A DNA stretch of 64,000 nt from Sedimentibacter acidaminivorans (lineage in GTDB: Bacteria; Bacillota; Clostridia; Tissierellales; Sedimentibacteraceae). The translations under genes were made by a program, and so were the position numbers. The stretch lies in assembly GCF_017873955.1 (NCBI RefSeq), contig NZ_JAGGKS010000008.1:124001-188000 (forward strand). Direction: 5' to 3'. Every line of letters begins with the position of its first letter. The stretch's first letter is position 1. The notes under the pieces are model-generated. The model did no database searches. It was given only the letters and a program-made list of their open reading frames with translations, and was not told the origin of the DNA. This document shows positions 45,597 to 54,497 of this stretch, one piece after another.

Positions 45597-46634
45597 CTAT
45601 AATGCATCTGCTACCGCAAAACTATCTACTTTATCCAGTATTGGTAATGGTCTTGATGAAAGATTTAATATCTTTCTAACTGGTTTTCTTTCTACGTATA
45701 TATCTGGAATTCTTCTACCTTCAGCTAAATAAATTTGCTCTGTTTTATCATCAGCTATCTCAACAGCACCATAGGCTAATGAGAAATTAGCATCTATTGG
45801 TAACAATGCAACCTTATTATCTGGTACGAATTTTTTTGTCACTGGTGAAGCTCCAGTCCAATCATCAGTATACATACCACTATATGTATATATATCTAAA
45901 TCAAGCAATGATAACCTTCCTATGTATCTAGTTCCATTAGGTAATGTTTTAGGCTCAATTTTAGCTAACTGATAATTTTTTATGTCTAATACTTCTTTTA
46001 CCAGCTTATGATTTATAAAAGCATTAGCAACATTATTAGCCATTATACATATACCTGGATTAGTCATACCATTAGTTTGAACCAATGAGTACATTGCTTC
46101 TAAATCTGCTATAGGATTTGAACCATCTATACTCCATTTAGTAGCTATAGTTGCATTATTAGTAAATCCAAAATTGATTTCTTCATCCAATCCTTCGCCT
46201 TTTACCACTACTTTACCTTCAAATATAGCCTGAGAACACATCAATTCTTCTCTACGAGTTATAGAATCTTCTAACAATTCCAAATACTCAGCAGTTTTTT
46301 TCGCATTTCTATCCTCTGCTGACGTAGTTTCATAAGGATTTTCGCCTGCTAATCTATCGTTTAAATCTTTAGCGGTGATTATTTTTTCAGGTGCAACTAA
46401 TGGTGGCTTATATGAGTTAGTTTGGTAACCCTTATTAACCATAACTTTACCACCAATTATAGGATGCACAAATGGTGCTACCTGCCTGTCCCCTTTTACA
46501 ATGTCAATTTCAACTGTTTCTGTTTGAAACGTTCTGATATTTGTAAAGAATGTATCTCTTAAAAATGTTCTAGGTGACTCCATTTGTCTAACTGCACCTA
46601 ATAAAGTTCTTTTGTTGTATAAAATATTTGGCAT
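45597..46634 (-). CDS. major capsid protein E (lambda gpE family)
   Basis: This 345-aa HK97-fold capsid protein matches the lambda gpE type: SPRTFLRDTFFTN near the start, VAPFVHPIIGGKVM, SYKPPLVAPEKIITAKDLNDR, and ITRREELMCSQAIFEGKV. It follows the decoration protein, as in lambda. AGGAGG precedes the ATG. Confidence 0.95.
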   Translation of the reverse strand: MPNILYNKRTLLGAVRQMESPRTFLRDTFFTNIRTFQTETVEIDIVKGDRQVAPFVHPIIGGKVMVNKGYQTNSYKPPLVAPEKIITAKDLNDRLAGENPYETTSAEDRNAKKTAEYLELLEDSITRREELMCSQAIFEGKVVVKGEGLDEEINFGFTNNATIATKWSIDGSNPIADLEAMYSLVQTNGMTNPGICIMANNVANAFINHKLVKEVLDIKNYQLAKIEPKTLPNGTRYIGRLSLLDLDIYTYSGMYTDDWTGASPVTKKFVPDNKVALLPIDANFSLAYGAVEIADDKTEQIYLAEGRRIPDIYVERKPVRKILNLSSRPLPILDKVDSFAVADAL

Positions 46635-46648
46635 ATTTACTATCCTCC

Positions 46649-46987
46649 TTATATAATTTCAAACCCAAGGGTTCTAAATACATCTTTATAATCTTCTAAA
46701 GTCTTTCCTGCAGGATATGTTAATGCCGAATCTTGGAAAGAACCATTAATATAACATACTCCTACTTTATCAGCTGTTGTTGCATCTACATCTTCAGCCA
46801 TAATTCCATACAAAGTTGTAACATCCACTCCATCATCAGGAATTATTTTGCCAGAAGCATCTTTTTTAACTAGTTGCCCTTTTACAACTTTTCCTGATTG
46901 TAAAACAACTATCTCATTAGCTGTACAATCCTTTTTACCATAAAAGTTTTCTGGTGTATAAGTTGATGTCTCTATTGATAAGTTCAT
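46649..46987 (-). CDS. head decoration protein D
   Basis: This 112-aa gpD-like trimeric decoration protein has VVLQSGKVVKGQLVKKDASG, TTLYGIMAEDVDAT and a conserved C-terminal CYINGSFQDSALTYPAG. It stabilises the expanded capsid. It abuts the protease gene. Confidence 0.92.
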   Translation of the reverse strand: MNLSIETSTYTPENFYGKKDCTANEIVVLQSGKVVKGQLVKKDASGKIIPDDGVDVTTLYGIMAEDVDATTADKVGVCYINGSFQDSALTYPAGKTLEDYKDVFRTLGFEII

Positions 46988-48100
46988 TTATTTGTCCCCT
47001 TTCTTATTTTTAAAGAAATTTGATATTCTATTTGAATTATTAAGTATTTTATCGGTTTCTGTTTCATCAATATTTTCTACTGGAGGAATATCATCAAGCT
47101 CTTCAGCATCTATGTTAATATTATTTAAAACAGTATTACCTATATTTTTTTGCTGCTTTAATATTTCCATAGACAATTGCCCTGCATCTATAGGTTTTTC
47201 AAATTTTGCCTTATTAACTGAATCTTCAAATCCTGGCAATGCTACATCTTCAATTTCTTGTATTCTCTGCCTTTCCTGTGCTGCACCATTATTTATTGCC
47301 TGTTGCACTATTTGATTATATAAATCCGGGTATTTATTTTTAAATTCTTCTAAATTCATTATAGATTGCTCCTCTTCTTTATTTGAATTGTTTATTTTTT
47401 GAGTGCTAATATTGTTAAATTTAGATAAATCCTTAAAATTACTCATATCAAATTTAATTTTATTAACTACTAAAAACCTCTTATTTTGAATTTCTTCCAT
47501 GGCCATATTAATTTCATCTTCTTCTAACAATACATCAGCAAATCCCTTTTCTACCGCCTCTGTACCAGTTAACCATGTTTCATTGGACATCATATTAGCT
47601 AATTCATCTTTATCTATTCCTGTTTTTAAAACATAAGCGTTAACTATGCTCTCTTTGATTTTATTTAAAGCTATTGTCATTTCATTGAAATCTTTAACAT
47701 TATATCCACCCCATAACACAACCGATGGATCGTGTATCATCATCATTGATGTACTTGACATATAGATATTGTCTCCTGCCATAGCGATTATTGTTGCAGC
47801 ACTTGCAGCAATACCATCAATATAGACATTTTTAGTTACATTTCTTGATTTAAGATAATTTGCAATAGCATGTGCTGCAAATACACTTCCACCATTGCTG
47901 TTTATTCTAATGTTAATATCAGATATCTCTCCTAATTTATCAATATCCTCTATAAATCCAGCAGGTGTTACATCTTCTTCCCACCATGAATAATCGCATA
48001 TATCACCATAGATTAATATTTCACCTGTGTTTTGATTAAGCTTATTCATCACCCAAAATTTTTTATTTAGTGTTTGCTGTCTTGCTTGGCTCATTGGCAT
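46988..48100 (-). CDS. ClpP-like head maturation protease and scaffold
   Basis: The first 200 residues are a ClpP/S49-like protease: INSNGGSVFAAHAIA, catalytic Ser in IDGIAASAATIIAMAG, His in MMMIHDPSV. The remaining 170 residues are helical and Asn/Gln-rich, ending in KNKKGDK, and probably act as scaffold, as in lambda gpC/Nu3. AGGAGGT precedes the ATG at 48100; it overlaps the portal gene by 38 bases. Confidence 0.92.
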   Translation of the reverse strand: MPMSQARQQTLNKKFWVMNKLNQNTGEILIYGDICDYSWWEEDVTPAGFIEDIDKLGEISDINIRINSNGGSVFAAHAIANYLKSRNVTKNVYIDGIAASAATIIAMAGDNIYMSSTSMMMIHDPSVVLWGGYNVKDFNEMTIALNKIKESIVNAYVLKTGIDKDELANMMSNETWLTGTEAVEKGFADVLLEEDEINMAMEEIQNKRFLVVNKIKFDMSNFKDLSKFNNISTQKINNSNKEEEQSIMNLEEFKNKYPDLYNQIVQQAINNGAAQERQRIQEIEDVALPGFEDSVNKAKFEKPIDAGQLSMEILKQQKNIGNTVLNNINIDAEELDDIPPVENIDETETDKILNNSNRISNFFKNKKGDK

Positions 48101-49649
48101 TTATATCATTCACCTCCTTCATTTGTTTTTCTTCTTCTTTTCTTTGTTTGATATATATATTATAGTCTCCACCAGTAAGCTCTTGGGTTTCACGAGTTCT
48201 GGTAGAAAAACCATTATCAACTCTTTTTGCGGCTGCATTAACTTCTTTTAAAGGATCTAATTGTCCTTGAGTAGGTCCATTCCATTCAGCTCCACAATAT
48301 GCCTTTCTAACAAGTGGATCATTAAAAAAGCCCGGTGCATTAATCCTACCTTTTGCAATAGCCTCAGTTAACCACTCTTCATATATTGGCTGACAAAAAT
48401 CATTTGATAGCCATGTTCTTCTCATTCTAAACATCTTCCAAGCTTCAAGAAGTGATGCTCTACTAGCACTATAGGAGGCTGTAAATTGTTTTACTAATAA
48501 TTCATATGGTAATTCTAGTGCTGAACCAATTTGCCTGCTTATAGAAGTTACAAAACCATCAAAGTTAGCATTTGGTCTACCAGGATTAGCAACATTTATT
48601 TTTTCACCATTGCCAAGTTCAACAACTGCACCATTACCAAGCTTTATTTCTCTATCTTGATCATCTATTTCATCATAATTAGTATCATCATCATATTCGA
48701 AATTTGTTTGTCCAAATGGACTGTTTTCTGTATCAACATCATTAGGACTTTCTATAAAAACCGTATACATACCACTTATAACTGCTGCAGTTAGTTCTGC
48801 TTCGCTATATCTTGCTAATTGTTTCAAACTTTCTATTACTGGAGCCAATATAGGAACTCCTCGTCTTTGTTCAGGTCTTTCTGCATCCATCAAATGTAAA
48901 ACATTAGGCCTGCCACTCTTTTTGCCATATTTACTAGTTCTTTTCCACTCTTTTTTTATTGTTTGAGTACCTAGTGGATGAAAATTAGATATATAATAGG
49001 CAACTACTTCACCATGCAACCCTATTTCAACACCATTTATGATTTTACTATTGTTATATTCAAAGGTCGGAGTTGACACTCTATCTGCCTCTATAAGCTT
49101 AACTCTCAAATCATATGGAATATTTGGTCTTTTAATTACAGGTAAAAGTGCAAAACACTCCCCACTTGCTAAAAAAGATAAAAAAGCAAGTTGCTGCAAC
49201 TCATAAAAATTATTCATTCTTTCAGCATCACAATGTGGTGTGTCAGCCCATAAAGCAAATTCACGTTGTGCTTTTCGTTCCCACGCCCTTGCCTCTTCAT
49301 CAGACATCTTTAATATTTCATAATCAATTTGAGGTCTCAACATTAAACCAGAACCAACTACATTAGTTCGTATAGTCTTTATTGCACCAGTAGCTATGGG
49401 TGCTCCCATATACAAATCCCTTGAACGTTCTCTTAGAGTGCTCAAATTATCATCTATATCCTCTTTAGTAGAACCACCTGAGCTAATCCACCCTGCTAAA
49501 CTTTTCTTACTATAGCTTGCGCCATGATGTGAATACCCTGAATTAATTATATTGTGTTTTTTTCTTGCAACAGCTCTATTCAATCCCCATGTAGGACTAA
49601 TATTATTAATAACATTTTCTAATTTGTTTGCTATACCAATTTTAATCAC
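48063..49649 (-). CDS. portal protein (lambda gpB family)
   Basis: This 528-aa portal has the lambda-type signatures NLSTLRERSRDLYMGAPIATGAI, VVGSGLMLRP, HLMDAERPEQRRGVPILAP, and LELPYELLVKQFTASYSASRA. It forms the dodecameric DNA gate. GGGGGTGA lies before the start. Confidence 0.95.
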   Translation of the reverse strand: MIKIGIANKLENVINNISPTWGLNRAVARKKHNIINSGYSHHGASYSKKSLAGWISSGGSTKEDIDDNLSTLRERSRDLYMGAPIATGAIKTIRTNVVGSGLMLRPQIDYEILKMSDEEARAWERKAQREFALWADTPHCDAERMNNFYELQQLAFLSFLASGECFALLPVIKRPNIPYDLRVKLIEADRVSTPTFEYNNSKIINGVEIGLHGEVVAYYISNFHPLGTQTIKKEWKRTSKYGKKSGRPNVLHLMDAERPEQRRGVPILAPVIESLKQLARYSEAELTAAVISGMYTVFIESPNDVDTENSPFGQTNFEYDDDTNYDEIDDQDREIKLGNGAVVELGNGEKINVANPGRPNANFDGFVTSISRQIGSALELPYELLVKQFTASYSASRASLLEAWKMFRMRRTWLSNDFCQPIYEEWLTEAIAKGRINAPGFFNDPLVRKAYCGAEWNGPTQGQLDPLKEVNAAAKRVDNGFSTRTRETQELTGGDYNIYIKQRKEEEKQMKEVNDINANEPSKTANTK

Positions 49650-49652
49650 CCC

Positions 49653-49919
49653 CTAAAAATCTACTGGTGTAATTCTGCTAACTCTTATATTTGTAGATTT
49701 GCCTCGTACTTTCTCCTCGTATTTATTCATCTCTTTTCGCCAATACTTCAACTGCTCTCTTATTTGATATAAATTAGCTCTATCCAATCTCTGACTACCT
49801 ATTTGATAACTTTGACCATTTATTACAGATAACTCCGCCTCATTCCATGCATCATAGTGTTTTTTTGCCTCTTTATATTCTTCTAGAGCTGTAGGTTTAT
49901 TTGGAATTTGATTGTCCAT
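49653..49919 (-). CDS. small head-tail joining protein (gpW-like/DUF6148)
   Basis: This 88-aa helical hairpin protein carries LEEYKEAKKHYDAWNEAE, SYQIGSQRLDRANL and REQLKYWRKEMNKYEEK. It lies between the terminase large subunit and the portal, the position of gpW-like proteins. Confidence 0.85.
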   Translation of the reverse strand: MDNQIPNKPTALEEYKEAKKHYDAWNEAELSVINGQSYQIGSQRLDRANLYQIREQLKYWRKEMNKYEEKVRGKSTNIRVSRITPVDF

Positions 49920-49921
49920 TG

Positions 49922-51763
49922 CTATACTCCTTTGCTTAATTGTCTCTTAACTTTCTTTTTCTTTTTTACATTCGACCCTACATCATATATAATTCCTCGC
50001 TCTCGCAAAGCTTGTAGTTGTTCAAAGTTAGGCTTAATAATTTCTAGTGCAGCAGTAGCATAGTTTCTAAGGTCAAGACCTTCATTTCTTTTGTATTTTT
50101 TAATCCACTGAAATTTTGCTTGGCCATTTACTAACCTTACTATCCTCTTTTCAGAACATAATGATTTAAAATACTCTAAATCATATCCAGCATTTTCTTC
50201 CTTGGGAAAGTGACAATATCCAGGACCATAATCTTTTATATTAAGCCTTGAATATATGGTCTCTTTGCCCTTATCAACACCTATATTGAACAAATGAATC
50301 TTTTCTCTATTTGTTGTAGTACAACTATGTATAAAATCTTGATTTCTACCACTAACACCTTTAATACCAAATATATTTCTTACTTCCCTTGGCTTTATAA
50401 AGTCATACGCATCATTTGTACGATGTCCACCTGTATCAATGCAAGTTGCAGCTATACGAATAGGTGTGTTGTCAGAATAAAAAAATAAACCTGTCAAATA
50501 TTGATCAAGTTTATCCCATGTTTCTTTTAACTCTGGATTACAAATTATTTTTTTATACTCTATTCCCCAGCTTTCTTTGTCCTGTCCCCATCCAACTACT
50601 TCTACCTCTAGTCTATCGTCCTGAACGTCAACACCTGCCGTTAATATTAAAACTCTATCCGGTACTTGGCAATTGTAGTATTGATTTCTTTTCATTAGAT
50701 CTCTATATTCAACGCCATCACCTTCTTTATCTTCCCAAACTTGACCTAAAGTAGTATTAAACCAAGTTTTTAAACTTTCCTTACCCTTTTTCTTTGCCTC
50801 TTTAAAATCATTAATTATACTAATCCATGGCTCCCATGGAGAAGTTAATGCATTTAAATGAAACCCTCTTTTTCTTTTATCCGGATTTTCTAATGGAGAT
50901 ATATATTTACCTCTATGTAATTGAGATTTCCACTCATACTCAGTTAAGTGTTCTTTACAATTAATACACTTCATTGTTACATCTTCAAATTTAATTCTAT
51001 TCCAATCAAAAGTTTGATATTTACCACACATAGGGCAAGGTACACACCATTCTTCTTGAGTGGAACTTTCAAACTCCTTATAAATCCTTGATATCTCTTT
51101 TTCTGTAGGAGTTGAAACATATATTTTTTTCTTGTTCCAAAAGTTTTTAGTACGTTTTTCAGCTAAAGATAATGGATCACCTTCCTTACCAGCTGATACT
51201 GGAAACCTATCAACCTCATCAGCAAGCAAAATACGTATAGGTCTACTTGATAATCCTGTAGGAGCATTAGCTCCAACCATTGCTATATATCCACCAGGGA
51301 ACCCCTTTTCAAGTATAGTATTATCGCTATCTCTTGATTTGCTTGGTTTTACTTTATCTGTCAATGATGGAGTATCCCTTATCATTGGATTTAGTCTTTT
51401 CTTGCTATATGAATTACATAAACTTTCAGTAGGCATTAACAATAGCATTGGTGCAGGATCATAATCTATGTGATAACCAATAATATTATTTAATATTTCA
51501 GTTTTTCCAACTTGAGCTGATGACATAATAATTATAGTCTCTACATCAGAATCAGATACACTGTCAAGTATTTCTCTTTGGTATGGTGCTCTATCTGTTC
51601 TCCATTTACCTGGTTCTGCTGAACTTTCTGCTGATAGCATTCTATAAGTATCTGCCCATTCGCTAACTTTTAAATCAGGTGGCGGAGCTAATATTTTACA
51701 TATATTTTTAAATAAGTTTGAAGTTTTTCTTTTTATTTTAATCTTCTTCGCCAAGTTCATCAT
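49922..51763 (-). CDS. terminase large subunit (lambda GpA family)
   Basis: This 613-aa motor has the ATPase (Walker A-like SSAQVGKTE, Walker B ILLADEVDRFP, STPTEKE coupling motif), a zinc-ribbon-like CPMCGK with CINCKE, and the nuclease domain (AGVDVQDDRLEVEVVGW with catalytic Asp, ATCIDTGGH). The GpA family usually cuts at cos sites. It overlaps the small subunit gene by 26 bases. Confidence 0.96.
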   Translation of the reverse strand: MMNLAKKIKIKRKTSNLFKNICKILAPPPDLKVSEWADTYRMLSAESSAEPGKWRTDRAPYQREILDSVSDSDVETIIIMSSAQVGKTEILNNIIGYHIDYDPAPMLLLMPTESLCNSYSKKRLNPMIRDTPSLTDKVKPSKSRDSDNTILEKGFPGGYIAMVGANAPTGLSSRPIRILLADEVDRFPVSAGKEGDPLSLAEKRTKNFWNKKKIYVSTPTEKEISRIYKEFESSTQEEWCVPCPMCGKYQTFDWNRIKFEDVTMKCINCKEHLTEYEWKSQLHRGKYISPLENPDKRKRGFHLNALTSPWEPWISIINDFKEAKKKGKESLKTWFNTTLGQVWEDKEGDGVEYRDLMKRNQYYNCQVPDRVLILTAGVDVQDDRLEVEVVGWGQDKESWGIEYKKIICNPELKETWDKLDQYLTGLFFYSDNTPIRIAATCIDTGGHRTNDAYDFIKPREVRNIFGIKGVSGRNQDFIHSCTTTNREKIHLFNIGVDKGKETIYSRLNIKDYGPGYCHFPKEENAGYDLEYFKSLCSEKRIVRLVNGQAKFQWIKKYKRNEGLDLRNYATAALEIIKPNFEQLQALRERGIIYDVGSNVKKKKKVKRQLSKGV

Positions 51764-52322
51764 CCTCTACATACTTTTCATTATAAAACATAGCAGGATC
51801 ATAATCTTTTAACTCTTCTAAAACTTCAATACACTCAACTTTTATTCGGTCCCTTATGAATTTAACATCATTTTGACTAACTACTGATTGTGCAAGTTTA
51901 GAAGGCATTGCTAAAACCTTACTCCTAAAATTAGCTAACATATTTGTCATTACTAATTCTATATCCTCTGACATATGCACTTCGCCACGCATCACCTTTA
52001 ATTCAATTTCAGACTTCTCTCTCTTTATCTTTTCATGTATAGCCTTCTCTTCTTCATAATCAAGCTTGCTATTATCTTTCATGCCCTCTATGTTCTTATT
52101 AATTTTCAAATGTACAATGTAATTTTTTACTGATTTTTCTAGATCATATCTTCCCTTTGCACCACCTCTGACTAATATACCTTCCTGTGCTAAATCCCTG
52201 ATACGTCTTTCAGTTAAACTAAATAATTTTGATAACACTTTAACCGATACCATGGTACCACTTATGTCATCAACTTTATATGATGCTTGCTCAATTTTGG
52301 TTTTTCCATCATTTTCACTCAT
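51738..52322 (-). CDS. terminase small subunit (Nu1-like)
   Basis: This 194-aa protein has an N-terminal winged helix (VKVLSKLFSLTERRIRDLAQEGI, then GRYDLEKSVKNYI), a helical middle (EIELKVMRGEVHM) and an acidic C-terminus that would contact the large subunit. It recognises the packaging site. GGCAGGTGAG before the ATG at 52322 defines the start. Confidence 0.92.
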   Translation of the reverse strand: MSENDGKTKIEQASYKVDDISGTMVSVKVLSKLFSLTERRIRDLAQEGILVRGGAKGRYDLEKSVKNYIVHLKINKNIEGMKDNSKLDYEEEKAIHEKIKREKSEIELKVMRGEVHMSEDIELVMTNMLANFRSKVLAMPSKLAQSVVSQNDVKFIRDRIKVECIEVLEELKDYDPAMFYNEKYVEDDELGEED

Positions 52323-52687
52323 TTTCTCACCTGCCTTAAATCTATAGAATAAATTCATATTTTTTCAACATTGATATTTCAACCCTGAAACGGAAACGGC
52401 GATAAAATTTTTTTTGTAACTAGGCAACATATGGGCTCGCAAGGAACCACACCCTATTTTTGACCTTCTGAAAGGACCCATTTTTATTTTGATATTTACG
52501 CAATGAATAATGTTGTAAGAGAAATTAGTTTTATACATCAAAAAACGTCATGTTCCTGATAGAGTGTGACATTTTATAAATTCGTGTTTCTTCTATATAT
52601 AAGTCAACCAAAAATATTACATCAAATGTCATGTTGCCTAAATTCGTGACATTGCTAAATTTTTTAAAAAATCATTGCCGTTAATTT
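52323..52687. promoter_or_regulatory. gene-free packaging (cos) region candidate
   Basis: No gene occupies this stretch upstream of the Nu1-like gene, the usual place of cos. A GC-richer part at about 52380-52455 (GAAACGGAAACGGCG, ATGGGCTCGCAAGG) could hold the nicking site. Two repeated units follow: CGTCATGTTCC with TGTGACATT (52545-52573), and ATGTCATGTTGCC with CGTGACATT (52626-52653). The second forms AATGTCA/TGACATT arms. Repeated TGTCA sites fit binding of the small subunit. Confidence 0.5.
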
Positions 52688-53263
52688 CTAAAAATCTAAC
52701 TCAGAAACTAAATCATCAACCTTCAATCTATCAAGTCCTAAATACAATTTTGTATATGATATATCCTCATGTCCTAGCGCTTCTCTTGCTGCATTCATAT
52801 CCTTGCCACTTAATTCATAAATAAATAGAGCAAATGTCTTTCTCATTGAATGAGTATTAATATGTTTTAATCCAAATGCTTTAGCTGCCTTCTTTATGAT
52901 CCTACCAGCATGCTCACGAGTAATAGGTTTATTTACACCCTTTGTTTTCTTGTTTGATTTAAAAGCATATTCAAATGAATCTTTATCTTTTATATAATCC
53001 TTTATAGCTCTTCTGAGAATACTATTGAGCCTTACTTCTCTTCTGTTTCCTGTTTTTTTCTCAACAATACTTACATAATTATCATCCAAATACCTTGATA
53101 AATCCCTTATCTTTATTGGAAGTATATCGCTTATTCTATATCCCGTATAAACTCCAAAGGTAAACAGCAATCCATACATTTCATTCCAATTATTAAGATA
53201 CTCAATCATATCTTTGACTATCTCTTTATTCGTTATAGGCATAACAGTTGTTTTCTTACCCAA
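52688..53263 (-). CDS. tyrosine recombinase, catalytic domain only
   Basis: The 191-aa protein contains the catalytic set: Arg in GVYTGYRISDI, His-x-x-Arg in THSMRKTFA, a second His in ALGHEDISYT and the Tyr in KLYLG. The N-terminal arm-binding and core-binding domains of full integrases are missing. Such short recombinases are common near terminase genes and are probably not the element's integrase. The start is a TTG at 53263 behind GTGAGG; an ATG eight codons in is the alternative. Confidence 0.88.
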   Translation of the reverse strand: MGKKTTVMPITNKEIVKDMIEYLNNWNEMYGLLFTFGVYTGYRISDILPIKIRDLSRYLDDNYVSIVEKKTGNRREVRLNSILRRAIKDYIKDKDSFEYAFKSNKKTKGVNKPITREHAGRIIKKAAKAFGLKHINTHSMRKTFALFIYELSGKDMNAAREALGHEDISYTKLYLGLDRLKVDDLVSELDF

Positions 53264-53452
53264 TTACCTCACCTGCCTAATTGCTCCTTTATGTCTTTTG
53301 TACACTGAAGCAGACTCCATGAGCCTTTTATAATTTATATTGTCTTGATTTTTATTGTCGTTACGGTTGATTTTATTATTAGACTTACTTATATTCTTTA
53401 ATTTATTATAAATACTTGGTTGTTTAGCCTTTACAATTTCTCCAATGCTCAT
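53264..53452 (-). CDS. small basic protein before the recombinase
   Basis: This 62-aa protein is rich in Lys, Asn and Arg (IGEIVKAKQPSIYNKLKN, ends KGAIRQVR). The ATG at 53452 follows GGGGGT; a longer frame to 53491 lacks a site. It abuts the recombinase start. Unrecognised. Confidence 0.6.
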   Translation of the reverse strand: MSIGEIVKAKQPSIYNKLKNISKSNNKINRNDNKNQDNINYKRLMESASVYKRHKGAIRQVR

Positions 53453-53730
53453 ATCAATACCCCCATTTTGCGTAATAAAAAAAGCACTCAACCAAAGTCA
53501 AGAGCTCTTTCACATTATTTTATATTTAATTACACTTTTATTGTTTTTAGTTTACCATAAAAAGTTCGCCAAAGTGCGCCATCTTTTTATTATTTAAACT
53601 TTCATTCCGCAATTACTTAATCTAAATGTTGTTTTTTATGATGACATTCAACTATTTCATTACTAAAAGTATTTTATCTTTTTCATAACGTACTTTCACC
53701 TTAAAACTGTCGCCTTTGCTGAGCGCACAT

Positions 53731-53875
53731 AAAAAAAGAACTCCCAAAGGAGTTCTTAAAAGTTCAAAGATTATTCGGTAGGACGGCGTACCCTACATCT
53801 CTTTTAATACCTGTTAAGGTGTGGCAGCTGCCAGTTCTGCCCTCAAATAATCTTTATAATATCTTATGTATTTGT
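53731..53875 (-). ncRNA. candidate structured small RNA between early and late phage genes
   Basis: A minus-strand transcript of about 145 nt is predicted from a consensus promoter to a perfect terminator. A 10-bp closing stem joins AAAGATTATT (53846-53855) to AATAATCTTT (53766-53775). Inside are hairpins ACCT-TAAC-AGGT (53809-53820), a TGGCAGCTGCCA palindrome (53822-53833) and GTAGG/CCTAC (53778-53796). The terminator is AGAACTCC/GGAGTTCT followed by TTTTTTT. No frame of useful length lies in it. I matched it to no riboswitch or RNA family I know. Confidence 0.78.
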
Positions 53876-53881
53876 ATACTA

Positions 53882-53909
53882 ATTATACCATAGTTATTTC
53901 TCTTGTCAA
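53882..53909 (-). promoter_or_regulatory. consensus promoter of the small RNA
   Basis: On the minus strand TTGACA (53904-53909) and TATAAT (53882-53887) are both perfect, with a 16-base spacer ending in TGG, giving an extended -10. The start is expected near 53875. Confidence 0.9.
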
Positions 53910-53957
53910 CCATATTTAGCGTTTTTTCTATTTCTTATCGGTATTTTAGATTTTCTT

Positions 53958-54365
53958 CTATTTATCAACCTTTTTTAATCTTCCAGAGCGTATATAATTA
54001 TTTAGTTTCGCATCTGTTATTGGATATATTGTTTTTACCCACTTCTTATCCGTATTACTCAATCTTACTGCAACCAACACATTTTTTGATATTTCTTTTA
54101 TAAAAACTATGCTATCACCTTTGGGATGTATTCCTACATAATCAGGCGATTCTATAATTTCGGGAGCAGCTTCAGTATGCAGCTTAAATTCATCATAGCA
54201 AGAATAATCTTTGCAATGTTTCTTAGTATAAGTAATTTTATCTTTACTAATTAATATTTTACTTTCTTGAGCTTCTATTCCTAAAAGTTCAATTATCGAA
54301 AGTTTTAATAACCCTAATTCATAAACGTTCTCAACTACATTGTCTATATCAAATTTTTCTGACAT
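53958..54365 (-). CDS. PBECR-type phage nuclease domain protein
   Basis: This 135-aa protein ends with a stretch resembling PBECR3 (phage-Barnase-EndoU-Colicin E5/D-RelE-like nuclease): SPDYVGIHPKGDSIVFIKEI, ILVAVRLSNTDKKWVKTIYPI and LNNYIRSGRLK. The first half resembles the N-terminal domain that accompanies it. RNase activity is predicted for the group but not shown. It ends about 50 bases upstream of the small-RNA promoter. AGAGGG precedes the ATG. Confidence 0.72.
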   Translation of the reverse strand: MSEKFDIDNVVENVYELGLLKLSIIELLGIEAQESKILISKDKITYTKKHCKDYSCYDEFKLHTEAAPEIIESPDYVGIHPKGDSIVFIKEISKNVLVAVRLSNTDKKWVKTIYPITDAKLNNYIRSGRLKKVDK

Positions 54366-54497
54366 ACTAAACCCTCTTATATTTTATAAAAATATTATAA
54401 CTTAATATATTTCATTTGACAAGTACATGCTATTAATAGATTCATTATACAATAAACCATAACATGACAAAACATAATATCCAATCAATAACTAAAA

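Noticed and set aside
52688-53263. The tyrosine recombinase as the integrase for the cotJC insertion
   Set aside because: It lacks the DNA-arm and core-binding domains and is not near the junction.
53731-53875. 6S RNA, T-box or a known riboswitch for the 53.8-kb RNA
   Set aside because: No T-box core, no large central bubble of 6S, no riboswitch core I recognise, and it ends in its own terminator rather than leading into a gene.
53731-54365. A type III toxin-antitoxin pair of RNA and nuclease
   Set aside because: Type III antitoxin RNAs are tandem repeats upstream of the toxin; this RNA has no tandem repeats and is downstream.
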